30,998 nt of DNA, taken from assembly GCA_964557575.1 (NCBI GenBank), contig CAZLBC010000053.1, positions 1-30,998 on the forward strand, in the 5' to 3' direction. The position numbers were made by a program, and so were the translations under genes. The notes beneath the pieces are model-generated. The model worked only from the letters and a program-made list of their open reading frames with translations. It had not been told where the DNA came from and did no database searches. Each line of letters begins with the position of its first letter. Position 1 is the stretch's first letter. This document shows, one piece after another, positions 30,984 to 30,998 of the stretch. This DNA is from CAZLBC01 sp964557575 (lineage in GTDB: Bacteria > Planctomycetota > Phycisphaerae > SM23-33).

Positions 30984-30998
30984 GGTGTCAGTCCCTAG

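Noticed and set aside
1..30998. CRISPR arrays, tRNA or rRNA genes, integrases and full-length insertion sequences
   Set aside because: Looked for on both strands by eye; no regularly spaced repeats, cloverleaf-type sequences, rRNA-like stretches or transposase/integrase proteins were seen.

Overview
The window is GC-rich DNA whose gene content points to Planctomycetota, possibly Phycisphaerae. This is an inference from gene families, because no rRNA or other marker gene is present. The families are formylglycine sulfatases with Tat signals, Tat-exported Gfo/Idh/MocA oxidoreductases, ThuA-like proteins, very long secreted beta-propeller proteins of the PQQ/BamB-like type, and a family 11 rhamnogalacturonan lyase. 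Most proteins carry a Tat or Sec signal or a lipobox, so the region is largely devoted to extracytoplasmic polysaccharide metabolism.

Layout. 1-5040: the 3' end of an SGNH-hydrolase-like gene, a Tat sulfatase (minus), and a divergent secreted protein with a degenerate methyltransferase-like domain followed by a beta-propeller. 5041-6900: a less GC-rich accessory patch with a 152-bp MITE-like element, an ABC/OLD-like AAA ATPase and a tightly coupled small protein that may be nuclease-like. 6944-14882: a minus-strand block, probably one or two transcripts, reading Gfo/Idh oxidoreductase, methyltransferase/propeller protein, ThuA-like protein, small lipoprotein, Tat-lipoprotein sulfatase. 15035-17896: an M16 peptidase lipoprotein (minus) and a divergent Gfo/Idh oxidoreductase (plus), each with its own sigma70-like promoter. 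18010-21444: an isopropylmalate/homocitrate-synthase-family enzyme, then a promoter and a two-gene operon of a cation:proton antiporter and a fused PTS-EIIA/PII-like regulator. 21464-22690: a hairpin terminator, a Tat-exported cupin resembling D-lyxose isomerase, and a divergent intergenic region with a near-consensus parS palindrome and two promoters. 22690-24930: the rhamnogalacturonan lyase. 24947-29263: a coupled minus-strand operon of a membrane-anchored HEAT-like protein, an ABC ATPase and a MacB/FtsX-type permease. 29264-30983: an intergenic stretch carrying a scrap of a lost oxidoreductase gene, then a third Gfo/Idh protein in which the catalytic EKP lysine is methionine.

How the genes may work together. 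Sulfatases would remove sulfate esters, the PL11 lyase would cut rhamnogalacturonan backbones, and exported Gfo/Idh, ThuA-like and cupin isomerase-like proteins could act on released sugars outside the cytoplasm. The role of the methyltransferase/propeller proteins is unknown. The antiporter with its EIIA/PII regulator looks like a separate ion-homeostasis module, and the ATPase pair in the low-GC patch looks like an acquired defence-type cassette. The parS-like site hints that the window could lie in the origin half of the chromosome, but no replication or partition gene is visible.
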